Shown: positions 1 to 8,075, counted from the first letter of the stretch. The stretch is DNA of 64,000 bases from Rhabdobacter roseus (GCF_014202275.1 NZ_JACHGF010000007.1:1-64000), one strand, 5' to 3'. Translations and numbers: made by a program. The notes: a model not told the origin generated them from the sequence alone.

Positions 1-83
1 CTCTTCGACTGAAAATTTTCTCCTTGACATAATCCTACTAATTTAAGGGGTTTAATTAGTAGAATCCAGTTCCAGGTTTTTAG

Positions 84-602
84 GGGGCTAGTACAGAACA
101 AATAGTCGATATAAGAAAATGGGTTGACAACAAATTCAATGATAACAAAATTGGCTTTTTAAATGTTTTCCTTGACCTTGATACAGCTGTAGAATACAAA
201 GAAAAGTTCTTCTCACATTTAGGCGACATTAAATTATTCGCATTATATTTTGACAACAAAGAACGGGCAGACATTCTTGAAGAGTTTAAACCTCAATCTG
301 AGGAAATGGGAGAAATCGGGCTTCGTTTGGCACTTTTAAAAGAAATCCAGGAACAAGAAAACGAACAGCTCTTGGGATATGACTACATTGGAATTGAGAT
401 TGGCGGTAGTTTTCATTCATTTCATTGCCACGATATAGGAAAAGAATTGTCAGACAAATTCGGCTTAACTTTAAACGAGTTTGGTTTGTTTGACAGTAAC
501 AAAAATTCAAACCGGGTTCTTGACTATTTGAACGATGAAGAAAATGGTTGCGAACCTGTTCCGTGGTTTATTGTAAAGACAAAACTTGTGATAAGTGACT
601 AA
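84..602 (+). pseudogene. 5'-truncated hypothetical protein remnant
   Basis: An open frame runs from a stop codon at 81-83 to the stop at 600-602, but the only ATG in frame is at 306, in the middle of continuous protein-like sequence. The codons from about 84 to 305 read as a normal soluble protein, so the gene has probably lost its 5' end rather than starting at 306. The encoded chain is acidic, has no signal peptide or membrane segment, and ends with an Asp/Glu-rich C-terminus. I do not recognise the family. The DNA is clearly richer in A+T than the genes from 1285 onward and lacks the GGTACC-type motifs typical of the window, which suggests acquired DNA. A shorter functional product from ATG 306 (98 residues) cannot be excluded. 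Confidence 0.45.
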
Positions 603-609
603 AACACCC

Positions 610-659
610 CCCGCTAAGCGTAGTTTCTGATTACGTTTGTGCGTCGTCGATCTCCGACC
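610..659 (+). repeat. composite intergenic repeat, copy 1
   Basis: The copy consists of cccgctaagcgtagt (610-624), a short spacer, and a 29-bp block from 631 to 659 beginning ttacgtttgtgcgtcgtcg. Both blocks recur in the same order at 1081-1174, with a longer spacer there. The family is not identified. Confidence 0.6.
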
Positions 660-954
660 GACGGCAGTCCTCGCCATCCTGTACTTCGGTCAAAGACCGC
701 GTGACACCAGGACATAGCGGAGTGCCGCCCTGTCTGAGACTACGCCCAACGAGGAGAAGTGGTAAATGCCGATGCAGAACTGGGCGGCTACCTTACAGCA
801 ATTTACGATTGTGTTTGGTGACCGAGTAAGAAGCCATACCCGAATTTAAGACATGACACACTTCATTGAACATATCCACGACTTCACATAATGGGTGAAA
901 TTTTTGAGCTATCTAATGTCAATTTTACTCTTTTAAATTTCAATCAATACGATA

Positions 955-1062
955 ATGCCATTAATGCCTTGGAATAAAATAAGTTGGAAACTCCTATTTA
1001 AAGTATTTATAGGAGCACTCGCCATAATGGTACTTATAAAAATAATTTTCTTCTTATTTTGA
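955..1062 (+). CDS. possible 35-residue membrane peptide
   Basis: A short ORF from ATG 955 to TGA 1060-1062 encodes a peptide with a basic, tryptophan-containing N-terminus followed by about 20 hydrophobic residues rich in Ile, Leu and Phe, the layout of a single-span membrane peptide. No good ribosome-binding site is seen, as expected in Bacteroidota, and it sits between two copies of a repeat. It may be chance coding in AT-rich DNA; small hydrophobic toxins look similar, but nothing here proves a function. Confidence 0.2.
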   Translation: MPLMPWNKISWKLLFKVFIGALAIMVLIKIIFFLF

Positions 1063-1080
1063 ACTCGATATAGCTCCCCC

Positions 1081-1174
1081 CCCGCTAAGCGTAGTCCCCG
1101 CTAAACGTAGTCTTTGAATGGGCGGCACCCGCTGGGCGGCACCCGATACGTTTGTGCGTCGTCGGTCTTCGACC
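1081..1174 (+). repeat. composite intergenic repeat, copy 2
   Basis: The left block of copy 1 is present exactly at 1081-1095 and again with one change at 1096-1111. The right block, with a few changes, lies at 1146-1174. Between them is a tandem 14-bp duplication (1120-1147). Copies 1 and 2 are in the same orientation, about 470 bp apart. Confidence 0.6.
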
Positions 1175-1284
1175 TAGTGTATTATTCAACACGAAAGTCC
1201 CCTTCCACCAGCACCCCAAAACAAAATGCCGTCTTTTGAGTAGTCATTGGCGGTAGTTCATCACTTTCTAACCCCGTTACCTGT

Positions 1285-2166
1285 ATGATCCGTTTTCTCC
1301 TGGTACTTCCTTTGCTGCTGGCTAGTACGTTCGGCTGGTTTTTACCGCCACCGCCCACTGCCGAGCCGGGCATTCCGCTGTGTTACACGGCCGCTCCCAC
1401 CACCGACGGCTTTCCGGGCGACATGCGGCAATTTGCGCTCGATCCGGCTTTTCAGGCGCTACACCCGGCCCCGCTCCCGCTGCACTACGCGGCGGTGGGC
1501 GAGAACATTACCTTTGCCACACCCGACGGCCAGCAGGCCCAGGGGTACCTGATCAAGGCCAAAAAGAAGAGCGACAAGTGGCTCTTTGTGTACCAGGAAT
1601 GGTGGGGCCTCAACGACTACATCCGCAAGCAGGCCGATACCTTTTATAAAGACCTGGGCGAAAACGTGAACGTATTGGCGCTGGATATGTACGACGGCCA
1701 GGTGGCCACGACCCCACAGGAAGCCGGTAAGCTGCTGTCGGGCACGAAGGAGGAGCGCTTGGTCAACATCGTGAAGGGGGCTTTTGCGCACGCGGGGCCC
1801 AAGGCGCAGGTGGCCAACGTGGGCTGGTGCTTTGGCGGTAGCTGGTCGCTGCGGTCGGGCTTGCTGGGCGGCAAAAATACCGTGGGTACCGTGATGTACT
1901 ACGGCATGCCGGTGCAGGACGTGGAGCAACTCAAAACGCTCAACGGTGACGTACTGGGGCTATTTGCCACCGAGGAGCGCATTTCCAAACAAGTGATTGA
2001 GAACTTCGACGCCAACATGAAGCAGGCGGGCAAGACGCTCACCTACCGGATCTTCCCCGGCGTGCACGGCTTTGCCAACCCCAGCAACGCCAAGTACGAC
2101 GAGAAACTGGCCGCCGAAGCCTATGAGATGGCCCTGCCTTACCTCAAGAAAAAGTTCAAGGTGTAG
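1285..2166 (+). CDS. dienelactone hydrolase family protein
   Basis: This is a 293-residue alpha/beta-hydrolase of the dienelactone hydrolase family, which hydrolyses lactone or ester bonds. A hydrophobic N-terminus (about residues 1-20) suggests export or membrane anchoring. The nucleophile is Cys182 in the motif GWCFGGS, the catalytic His is His261 in VHGFAN, and the family's EWWG motif containing Glu105 is intact. The third triad residue is normally Asp, in a strand followed by a short acidic motif; here the matching segment reads LFATEER, offering Glu rather than Asp. The substrate is unknown. The gene stands alone, with a strong terminator 23 bp after its stop. Confidence 0.85.
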   Translation: MIRFLLVLPLLLASTFGWFLPPPPTAEPGIPLCYTAAPTTDGFPGDMRQFALDPAFQALHPAPLPLHYAAVGENITFATPDGQQAQGYLIKAKKKSDKWLFVYQEWWGLNDYIRKQADTFYKDLGENVNVLALDMYDGQVATTPQEAGKLLSGTKEERLVNIVKGAFAHAGPKAQVANVGWCFGGSWSLRSGLLGGKNTVGTVMYYGMPVQDVEQLKTLNGDVLGLFATEERISKQVIENFDANMKQAGKTLTYRIFPGVHGFANPSNAKYDEKLAAEAYEMALPYLKKKFKV

Positions 2167-2188
2167 GTACCTGCCCAAATTCTGCCCG

Positions 2189-2229
2189 CAGTCCCCTTTT
2201 TTCTAACGAAAAGGGGACTGTTTTTTTTT
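2189..2229 (+). terminator. intrinsic terminator of the hydrolase gene
   Basis: The 12-bp arms cagtcccctttt and aaaaggggactg are perfectly complementary across an 8-base loop, and nine T follow. Confidence 0.9.
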
Positions 2230-2379
2230 AGTACCCGCTGCCAGTATGTGGGGTAAAGTACCCCAAAACGCATTTTTGTCCGACCGGGCCGGGTACCTGG
2301 CCCGGCGACGGGTTGTAACAATTTGGCGTCGGAGCAAGTTATGGAATCATACTTCATCAATTTAAAGTTTGTATCCAGT

Positions 2380-2982
2380 ATGAAAAAGATCCTATTACTT
2401 GTTGTAGCGGCCTGCGCAGGATTGTCAGTGGCCGAAGCCCAAACGCACGTGCGGGTTAATCCAAAAGTGGGCGTGCATCTCTCGGCCCTCAATACCGAAG
2501 AATCCCTGGTGGACGCCGGCAATGCCCGCGCCGGAGCGAGCGCGGGGCTTGATCTACGGATCGGTGCTCGGAAATTCTTTTTCCAGCCTGGTATATTCAT
2601 CAGCGGTACTACCCTGGACTTCGTGAATGAAAATACCACCGGAACCGAAATCCGGAACCGGGCGGCGGCTACTTTTGTGCGCGTACCGCTGAACGCCGGG
2701 GTGTACCTGGTAGGGAATAATTCGCAGGACGTTGGTTTTCGGATCCGGGCCAACGCGGGGGTGATTCCGGCCTACCTGGTAGGGTACCGCAACCGCGAGG
2801 CGCAGGGGAACATTGCCCGGGCGGACATCAACGATTTTCAGACCAACCTCAACGCTGGGATAGGCTTTGACCTGGGCCCCATCACCATCGACGCGGGCGC
2901 CGAGTTCGGGATCAACAACTACTTTTCGCGCTTCGACGGCAAAACCGTAGCGCTAGGCCTTAAAGCCGGTTTTGTGTTTTAG
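2380..2982 (+). CDS. PorT-like outer-membrane beta-barrel protein
   Basis: The product of about 200 residues starts with a clear signal peptide (MKKILLLVV..., cleavage after AEAQ). ATG 2380 was chosen because upstream in-frame codons would place non-signal sequence before it. The mature chain alternates polar and hydrophobic residues, is rich in Gly, Asn and aromatic residues, and ends in GLKAGFVF, a C-terminal phenylalanine strand typical of outer-membrane barrels. The pattern fits the PorT/outer-membrane beta-barrel families common in Bacteroidota, whose exact roles are mostly unknown. No operon partner is apparent. Confidence 0.7.
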   Translation: MKKILLLVVAACAGLSVAEAQTHVRVNPKVGVHLSALNTEESLVDAGNARAGASAGLDLRIGARKFFFQPGIFISGTTLDFVNENTTGTEIRNRAAATFVRVPLNAGVYLVGNNSQDVGFRIRANAGVIPAYLVGYRNREAQGNIARADINDFQTNLNAGIGFDLGPITIDAGAEFGINNYFSRFDGKTVALGLKAGFVF

Positions 2983-3339
2983 AAGCTGTTTGAGTTAGTT
3001 TCTTTGAGCTGCAACGTTGTCTTTTCGGCTGCAACCGCGTTACTTTTTCGAACCGTAGCCTCTGGCTACGCTCCTGCAAAGTACCTTGTCTCGCTCGAAA
3101 ATCCTTCGTTTCGCTATCAAATTAATAACTCAAATACCTTCTTAGTCCAATAGTACATTTTTGAAAAAGTACCCCTTCGATTTTTCATGTCGAAGGGGTA
3201 CTTTTTTTTTAGCAAGTACCTATTTTTATTACCGCCAGGTACTTGCTGAACTTTTTTTTGTAACTTAACGGGGTACTTACAACCTTTGGGTACGAATTTG
3301 AATCCCGCTTGCACACCAGGCTTTATCCTAACCTACCTT
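2983..3339. other. intergenic region with hairpins
   Basis: This 357-bp spacer holds no gene. A small hairpin lies at 3055-3069 (gtagcc-tct-ggctac) and a strong terminator at 3164-3210. The block at 3050-3120 resembles other low-complexity intergenic text in this lineage, but no second copy is seen in the window. Confidence 0.5.
3164..3210. terminator. hairpin terminator with GTACC stem
   Basis: The 17-bp arms (3164-3180 and 3190-3206) are perfectly complementary across a 9-base loop and contain agtacccc/ggggtact. The downstream arm runs into a stretch of T, and a run of A precedes the upstream arm, so it could act in both directions. Confidence 0.85.
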
Positions 3340-3882
3340 ATGAAGCGATTTATCTACTCCATCGTACCACTACTGGTGCTGCTGATCACGTCCTGCTACC
3401 GCGAAACCGAACCCTTCCTGAACGGCCCTGGCTTCGACGGCACCGGCTATCGCCCGCTCTACGCCACCGCTACCGAGCTCACCCACGTCCAGACGGCCCC
3501 GGCTCGCGCGCTCAAAAATCCGGGAAAAATTTACGTCCTGGGCAACTACCTTTTCGTGAACGAAATGGGCACGGGCATTCACATCCTCGACAACACCGAC
3601 CCAAGTACCCCCGTGAACCTCTCGTTTGTGGCCATTCCGGGCAACTACGACCTGGCCGTGAAAGGTACCTGGCTCTACGCCGACAACGGCCCCGACCTGC
3701 TGGTGTTCAACGTCGCCAACCCGCGCCAGGTGCAGCTCAGCAAACGCATCAAGGACGCCATTCCGGCCAACAACTACCCACCCCACCAGGATGTGTACTT
3801 TGAGTGCGCCGATCCAAAACAGGGCATCGTGGTGGGTTGGGAGAAGGTCACGATGGCCACGCGCCCGTCCTGCTTCCGTTAG
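3340..3882 (+). CDS. LVIVD-repeat lipoprotein
   Basis: The product of 180 residues begins with a lipoprotein signal peptide (MKRFIYSIV...) whose lipobox ITSC is followed by Tyr and Arg, predicting a lipid-anchored surface or periplasmic protein. Two repeats of the LVIVD type are visible, each of the form 'display value, then event name, then value' (YLFVNEMGTGIHILDNTDPS and WLYADNGPDLLVFNVANPR), which build beta-propeller blades. The C-terminus ends in a conserved-looking GWEKV segment with a late Cys. ATG 3340 is chosen over the more upstream GTG/ATG because the signal peptide starts there. It is first in a run of three same-strand genes and lies 36 bp before the next. Confidence 0.7.
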   Translation: MKRFIYSIVPLLVLLITSCYRETEPFLNGPGFDGTGYRPLYATATELTHVQTAPARALKNPGKIYVLGNYLFVNEMGTGIHILDNTDPSTPVNLSFVAIPGNYDLAVKGTWLYADNGPDLLVFNVANPRQVQLSKRIKDAIPANNYPPHQDVYFECADPKQGIVVGWEKVTMATRPSCFR

Positions 3883-3918
3883 TTTTTTGTATCCAGCCGT
3901 TTTACTCCCATTGAGATC

Positions 3919-4692
3919 ATGAAAAAATATACGACGTTTCTTTCTTTCTTGTCCTTGGTAGCCTTGTCGCTGCTGCTGTGGCAGTGCAATATGGGCTCGG
4001 CCGACTCCGTTTCGCCCAACCAGAACGGCACCGGCGGCTCCATGGCGCGCTTCGCCATCACCGGCAACACGCTCTACATCGTGACCCGCCAGAGCCTGGA
4101 CGTCTACGACATCACCCAGCCCGACGCCCCCACGCGCCAGGCCAAAGCCGAGCTGGGCCTAGGCATTGAGACGATCTTCCCCTACCGCCAAAACCTCTTC
4201 GTGGGCGCCAACGACGGCATGTACATCTTCAACAACCAGCAGCCGCAAGCCCCTACCCTGCTGAGCAAGTACACCCATGTGATGAGCTGCGACCCCGTGG
4301 TGGTGCAAAACCAGTACGCCTACGTGACCCTACGCGGCGGCGTGGGCTGTCGGCAGTGGGTCAACAACAGCTCCCTGGACGTGGTGGATGTCTCGGACCC
4401 GGCCAACCCAAAGCTCATCAACAGCCAGCCGATGCAGTCGCCCTACGGGCTGGGCGTGGACGGCGACAAGCTCTTTGTGTGTGAAGGTATCTCCGGCCTG
4501 AAGGTCTTTGACATCAGCGACCCCACCCAGCCCCGGCTCCACCACAACTACCCCGAGGTGGCCTCCTATGACGTGATTCCGCGCCAAAACCTGCTGATCG
4601 TGACGGGACAAAACGGGCTGTACCAGTACCGCTACGGAGATAACATCGCCGAAAATTCCATGGAACTCCTGAGCAAAATCCCCGTGGAATGA
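3919..4692 (+). CDS. LVIVD-repeat beta-propeller lipoprotein
   Basis: The 257-residue product has a lipoprotein signal peptide with lipobox LWQC. At least four LVIVD-type repeats follow (LYIVTRQSLDVYDITQPDAP, MYIFNNQQPQAP, SLDVVDVSDPANP, LKVFDISDPTQP), the classic pattern of this propeller family, which is usually on the cell surface and of unknown ligand. It follows a shorter LVIVD lipoprotein and overlaps the next gene by four bases (ATGA at 4689-4692), so the three are probably translated together. The pairing of two propeller lipoproteins with an outer-membrane protein suggests a surface complex, but that is inference. Confidence 0.8.
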   Translation: MKKYTTFLSFLSLVALSLLLWQCNMGSADSVSPNQNGTGGSMARFAITGNTLYIVTRQSLDVYDITQPDAPTRQAKAELGLGIETIFPYRQNLFVGANDGMYIFNNQQPQAPTLLSKYTHVMSCDPVVVQNQYAYVTLRGGVGCRQWVNNSSLDVVDVSDPANPKLINSQPMQSPYGLGVDGDKLFVCEGISGLKVFDISDPTQPRLHHNYPEVASYDVIPRQNLLIVTGQNGLYQYRYGDNIAENSMELLSKIPVE

Positions 4693-5393
4693 AGTACCTT
4701 TTCAGCATTTTTTTCGTGCTACTGCTCGGTCAGCCGGGCAGGGCGCAAGGTAGTGCCGATACGCTAGCTCCGGGCGTGATTTTGAAACTGACGCCCCTGG
4801 CGCTCTTCGACCTCGACAACACCATCCAGCTGGGCGCGGAGGTACCTTTTGGTAGCCGCCGTTTCAGTTTTCAGCAGGAGCTGGGCTATGGCCACAACGC
4901 CTTCAATTTTTGGCAAAGCGAGCGCGAAGAGTACCCCAACCGCGAAACCTGGCGCTTCCGCTCGCAGCTGCGGCACTACTTCCGGAAGCGTGCGCCACTG
5001 GGCGGGTACGTGGCGGTGGAGTACCTTTTGAAGAAAAACAGCCAGCTGGACTGGCGCTCCGTGGGCCGCGACTGCTCCGAGAACGGCGGCTGCGCCTACT
5101 TCGAAAACCGGCAGGTACACCTGGTGCGCTACGTCAATGCCTTCCACCTCAAGTTTGGCGGGCAGTGGAAGCTCGGCTCCCGCACCACGCTCGACTTTTA
5201 CCTGGGCGGTGGCCTCCGTTCCCTGAACGTCAAAAGGTTGGGGATCGACGAGCTAGTGCTCCGTCGCGACTTCCTTCCCATCCGTACCAACACGCCCGGC
5301 CGCTACGGCCCCAACCCCAGCGCCTCGCTGGGCATCCACCTGGGGTACCTGCTGGGTGCCGCCCGCCCCAGGCCCGCCAGGTACCTGGAATAG
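4689..5393 (+). CDS. predicted outer-membrane protein
   Basis: The 234-residue product has a signal peptide (cleavage after GRAQ) and alternating beta-strand sequence rich in aromatic residues and Arg, in the style of small outer-membrane barrels such as the DUF3575 group. A pair of Cys (around residues 129 and 134, in RDCSENGGCAY) may form a loop disulfide. Its start overlaps the stop of the preceding LVIVD lipoprotein gene by four bases, strongly suggesting translational coupling. I cannot assign a substrate or function. Confidence 0.65.
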   Translation: MKYLFSIFFVLLLGQPGRAQGSADTLAPGVILKLTPLALFDLDNTIQLGAEVPFGSRRFSFQQELGYGHNAFNFWQSEREEYPNRETWRFRSQLRHYFRKRAPLGGYVAVEYLLKKNSQLDWRSVGRDCSENGGCAYFENRQVHLVRYVNAFHLKFGGQWKLGSRTTLDFYLGGGLRSLNVKRLGIDELVLRRDFLPIRTNTPGRYGPNPSASLGIHLGYLLGAARPRPARYLE

Positions 5394-5572
5394 GGGTACT
5401 TGAATGGTAGAGGTACTTGTGCCGAAAAATTTATAATTCGCTGATTTTTGGGTACCTTAACGCCAGAAAACAGTCGGGCTTCTTATTTGAAAAATCCCTA
5501 TTTCAGAAAATCCCTTGAAAAGCAGAAATTGCTACTTGTAACGTTTGATTAACGCATATCCAAACACCCCTT

Positions 5573-5989
5573 ATGACCAAAACAGTAGCCGAGAAAATGG
5601 GCATTCGGGAAAATGCCCGCGCCATCTTGTTCAACGCGGCCGAAGCCGTAACGGAGGTTCTGGCGCTGCCCAAGCTGGATTTGCAAAGTAGCCTTCAGGG
5701 GTACTTTGACTACATCCATTTCTTTGTGTATACGCAAGCGGAATTTCACGCCTACTTCCCGAAGCTGAAAAAGCATCTGGGTACCGACGGGGTACTTTGG
5801 GTATCCTGGCCCAAAGCCGGACAAAAAGGCACTGACCTGAACTTAACGATCGTCATCAAACTGGGCTACGAATACGGCCTGGTAGAAAGCAAATGCCTGA
5901 GCGTCGATCAGGTATGGTCGGCTTTGAAATTCACCCACCCGATACCCGGCAAGGTATACAACAACAGCTACGGTACGCTAACTACCTAG
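5573..5989 (+). CDS. DUF3052 family protein
   Basis: The 138-residue cytosolic protein has no signal peptide. It shows the usual layout of the DUF3052 family: an N-terminal MTKTVAEKMGI segment, a central FDYIHFFV strand, a VLWVSWPKAG motif, and a C-terminal block VWSALKF followed by a KVYNNSYG-type ending. Its length matches the family. Members are widespread, usually single genes of unknown biochemical role. No neighbour suggests a function here; the Crp-type regulator starts 28 bp after its stop on the same strand. Confidence 0.75.
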   Translation: MTKTVAEKMGIRENARAILFNAAEAVTEVLALPKLDLQSSLQGYFDYIHFFVYTQAEFHAYFPKLKKHLGTDGVLWVSWPKAGQKGTDLNLTIVIKLGYEYGLVESKCLSVDQVWSALKFTHPIPGKVYNNSYGTLTT

Positions 5990-6017
5990 CGGTGCGCTCA
6001 CCAGGTACTTTATCCAA

Positions 6018-6635
6018 ATGAACCCACGACCCGCCATGAGTACCCAACTGGTAGACTACTTTGCGCGCCTCCTGCCCCTGACCGACGCCGAGGCCAAAGC
6101 CCTGGCCGAGGAAAGCCACATCGAGACGTTCGCGAAGGGTACTTTGCTGCTGCGGGCTGGGCAGGTGGCGAGGGAGTGCTACTTTGTGCTGCAAGGCTGC
6201 GTGCGGCAGTACTACCTTGTGGAGGGCGAAGAGCGTACCACTCAGTTTTTTACCGAAGAGCAATGGGTGGTGTCGCTGAAAAGCTTCGCGCAGCAAGTAC
6301 CCGCCGACCACTACTTTGTTTGCAACGAAAACACGACGCTGGTGGTAGGTACCGCAGAAAAAGAAAATCAGCTGTACCGACGCTTCCCGAAGTTTGAGAC
6401 CCTCTCGCGCACGGTCCTGGAACGAAACCTGGCAGAGCAGCAGGAAATGACGGCCAGGTACCTCACCGACACGCCCGAGCAAAGGTACCTGTACCTACTT
6501 ACATCAAGGCCGGAGCTGCTGCAAAGGGTACCACAGTACCAGCTGGCCAGCTACCTGGGCGTGAAGCCGGAGTCGCTGAGCCGCATCCGGAAAAGGATGG
6601 CGCGCCGCCCGCCCGCTACGCCGGTACTTCCCTGA
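6018..6635 (+). CDS. Crp/Fnr family transcriptional regulator
   Basis: The 205-residue protein has an N-terminal cyclic-nucleotide-binding-like beta-roll (about residues 20-130, with the AGQVARECYFVLQGCVRQYY segment) and a short C-terminal helix-turn-helix (about residues 172-196, QLASYLGVKPESLSRIRKR). It lacks the cysteines of an Fe-S Fnr sensor. In Bacteroidota such proteins often control a neighbouring membrane protein, and here the 3' end overlaps the convergent DUF4386 gene by 20 bp. The ATG at 6036 is an equally possible start. The inducer is unknown. Confidence 0.85.
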   Translation: MNPRPAMSTQLVDYFARLLPLTDAEAKALAEESHIETFAKGTLLLRAGQVARECYFVLQGCVRQYYLVEGEERTTQFFTEEQWVVSLKSFAQQVPADHYFVCNENTTLVVGTAEKENQLYRRFPKFETLSRTVLERNLAEQQEMTARYLTDTPEQRYLYLLTSRPELLQRVPQYQLASYLGVKPESLSRIRKRMARRPPATPVLP

Positions 6636-7287
6636 CCACCGGCCGGTTAAAACCCCTGAAAATAAGCCATAGACCCAGCGTGAGCTCAAACAACCCGCCC
6701 GGTAGCGCCAGCGTGATGCCGTACGGGTAGCCAAAGAGCTCCAGCCCCGCGCCAACGAGCAGCAAAAAGTACCCCCCGCCGCCCCAAACGGCCAGCCAGG
6801 GCGGAGCGAGGCGGGATTTGTGCAACACCAGGCAGAAGAAAATACTCCCCAACCCGAGCACGATCATGGCTAGCTGGTAGGCCAGGTAATGTACCTGCAC
6901 GGCCAAAGTACCCAAGGTATTGAGATAAAGTACCTCGGGCGCGACTACGAGTTGTTGGCTTAAGGTACCCAGCGTCAGCAGGCTCACGATCCCACCGGCC
7001 AGCACCACGGCTTCCATCAGCCGGGCCGCCAGGTACCCCAGCGCCAGGCGCGGGTAGTGTGGCCGCAAGATGGGATAAAGTACCACTCCCAGAGCCACCA
7101 CCGCCCCCGAATTGACCAACATCAGCAGCGCCCCGGCCAGGAGTCGATTTTTGTGATAAACCAGGGTACTTAGGTAGTCGGGCTGCGCCAGCACCGCCTC
7201 CACCAGGGCGTTGCCGAAACCGTACGAGAGCAGTGGCACTAGAAAAAGTACTCCAGCGAGCCTGGCCATGTTTTGTTGCGTTTGCAT
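6616..7287 (-). CDS. DUF4386 family membrane protein
   Basis: The 223-residue integral membrane protein has about six hydrophobic segments, starting with one at residues 8-30 and ending near residue 212. Its layout and length fit the DUF4386 family, found in many bacteria with no established activity. It is convergent with the Crp-type regulator gene, overlapping it by 20 bp at the 3' ends. The same pairing is common in related genomes and hints that the regulator controls it, though that is inference. Confidence 0.7.
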   Translation of the reverse strand: MQTQQNMARLAGVLFLVPLLSYGFGNALVEAVLAQPDYLSTLVYHKNRLLAGALLMLVNSGAVVALGVVLYPILRPHYPRLALGYLAARLMEAVVLAGGIVSLLTLGTLSQQLVVAPEVLYLNTLGTLAVQVHYLAYQLAMIVLGLGSIFFCLVLHKSRLAPPWLAVWGGGGYFLLLVGAGLELFGYPYGITLALPGGLFELTLGLWLIFRGFNRPVVREVPA

Positions 7288-7390
7288 CCTACTGCTGTTA
7301 AGATCCGTATTTGTCGTTGTCGGCTCAAAAGTAGGTACCTTGGTAAGGAGAAGTCGTTGACTTGGGTTAAGAAAGTAGTCTATTTTATAT

Positions 7391-7421
7391 TTTGCTAAAG
7401 TTATCTTTTAGGATAACTTTG
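7391..7421 (+). promoter_or_regulatory. higBA promoter with overlapping operator-like inverted repeat
   Basis: TTTG (7391-7394), a 19-bp spacer, and TAACTTTG (7414-7421) match the Bacteroidota promoter consensus. A perfect 9-bp inverted repeat, aaagttatc-N6-gataacttt (7397-7420), covers the -7 element, where an autorepressor would bind. The toxin ATG at 7426 lies at or within a few bases of the expected transcription start, so the message may be leaderless. Confidence 0.65.
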
Positions 7422-7425
7422 ATGA

Positions 7426-7761
7426 ATGGCGAGAACGATTGTATTCCACGGAGACTATTTCATGGACTTTTATAAAGGCCTCGATCCTAAAGTAAAAGCC
7501 AAGATCCAATTTGTATTGGAATTGATAAAACAGGTAGACCGCGTGCCGGTCAAGTTTCTTGCTCCTATGGCTGGGTATGATGGTCTGTACGAAGTAAGAA
7601 TTGAGTATCAATCAAATATCTTTAGAATTTTCTGCTGCTTTGATGAGGGAAGACTCGTTGTACTGTTTAACGGATTCCAGAAGAAGACCCCAAAAACCCC
7701 TAAAGAAGAAATTGAAAAGGCCATGCGCCTCAAAAATGAGTACTTTAATTATAAAAAATAA
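7426..7761 (+). CDS. higB: HigB-like (RelE superfamily) toxin
   Basis: The 111-residue basic protein matches the phage-derived Gp49-like/HigB group of RelE-type mRNA interferases: an N-terminal helix rich in Lys, then strands around LYEVRIEYQSNIFRIFCCF and a C-terminal segment VLFNGFQKKTPKTPKEEIEKAM that carries the usual conserved Lys/Arg residues. Such toxins cleave ribosome-bound mRNA. The gene precedes its antitoxin by 5 bp, the reversed order typical of higBA. It is more AT-rich than the flanking genes and has no GGTACC motif, suggesting horizontal gain. It appears intact. Confidence 0.85.
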   Translation: MARTIVFHGDYFMDFYKGLDPKVKAKIQFVLELIKQVDRVPVKFLAPMAGYDGLYEVRIEYQSNIFRIFCCFDEGRLVVLFNGFQKKTPKTPKEEIEKAMRLKNEYFNYKK

Positions 7762-7766
7762 AATCG

Positions 7767-8066
7767 ATGGTTGATTACAGCGGAATTAAAACGTTTGACG
7801 AACTCATAGACCGAGAACACGGTAAACTCGGAACGGACAGCCGCAATCATTACGAAGCAAATGCCCAGCTGTTCATCGTGAGTGAAATGTTGAAGGAAGC
7901 CCGTAAAGAAGCTAAAATGACCCAACAGCAATTGGCAGAAAAAGCAGGAACCAAAAAGAGCTATATCTCACGAATCGAAAATGCCAGAGGAGATATTCAG
8001 CTTTCTACCTTGATCAGGATTTTTGAAAAGGGACTAAATAAGAAAATTGGCCTCACCTTTCTGTAA
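7767..8066 (+). CDS. higA: HigA-like antitoxin, XRE family
   Basis: The 99-residue protein has an N-terminal region that probably contacts the toxin and an XRE helix-turn-helix at about residues 38-90, including the MTQQQLAEKAGTKKSYISRIE core. As an antitoxin it should neutralise the upstream HigB-like protein and repress the operon through the inverted repeat at 7397-7420. It follows the toxin gene by 5 bp. Transcription probably ends in the repeat-rich hairpin region at 8076-8191. Confidence 0.87.
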   Translation: MVDYSGIKTFDELIDREHGKLGTDSRNHYEANAQLFIVSEMLKEARKEAKMTQQQLAEKAGTKKSYISRIENARGDIQLSTLIRIFEKGLNKKIGLTFL

Positions 8067-8075
8067 GAATTGATG

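Larger units (their letters stand above)
603..1284. other. gene-poor AT-rich spacer with repeats
   Basis: This 680-bp stretch has no convincing gene of normal size. It is bounded by two copies of a composite repeat (610-659 and 1081-1174) and contains one small hydrophobic ORF at 955-1062. The block 1120-1147 is a 14-bp unit beginning gggcggcacccg repeated twice. The base composition shifts from GC-rich near the repeats to AT-rich between them. It looks like a decayed insertion or recombination scar; no transposase is visible. Confidence 0.5.
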
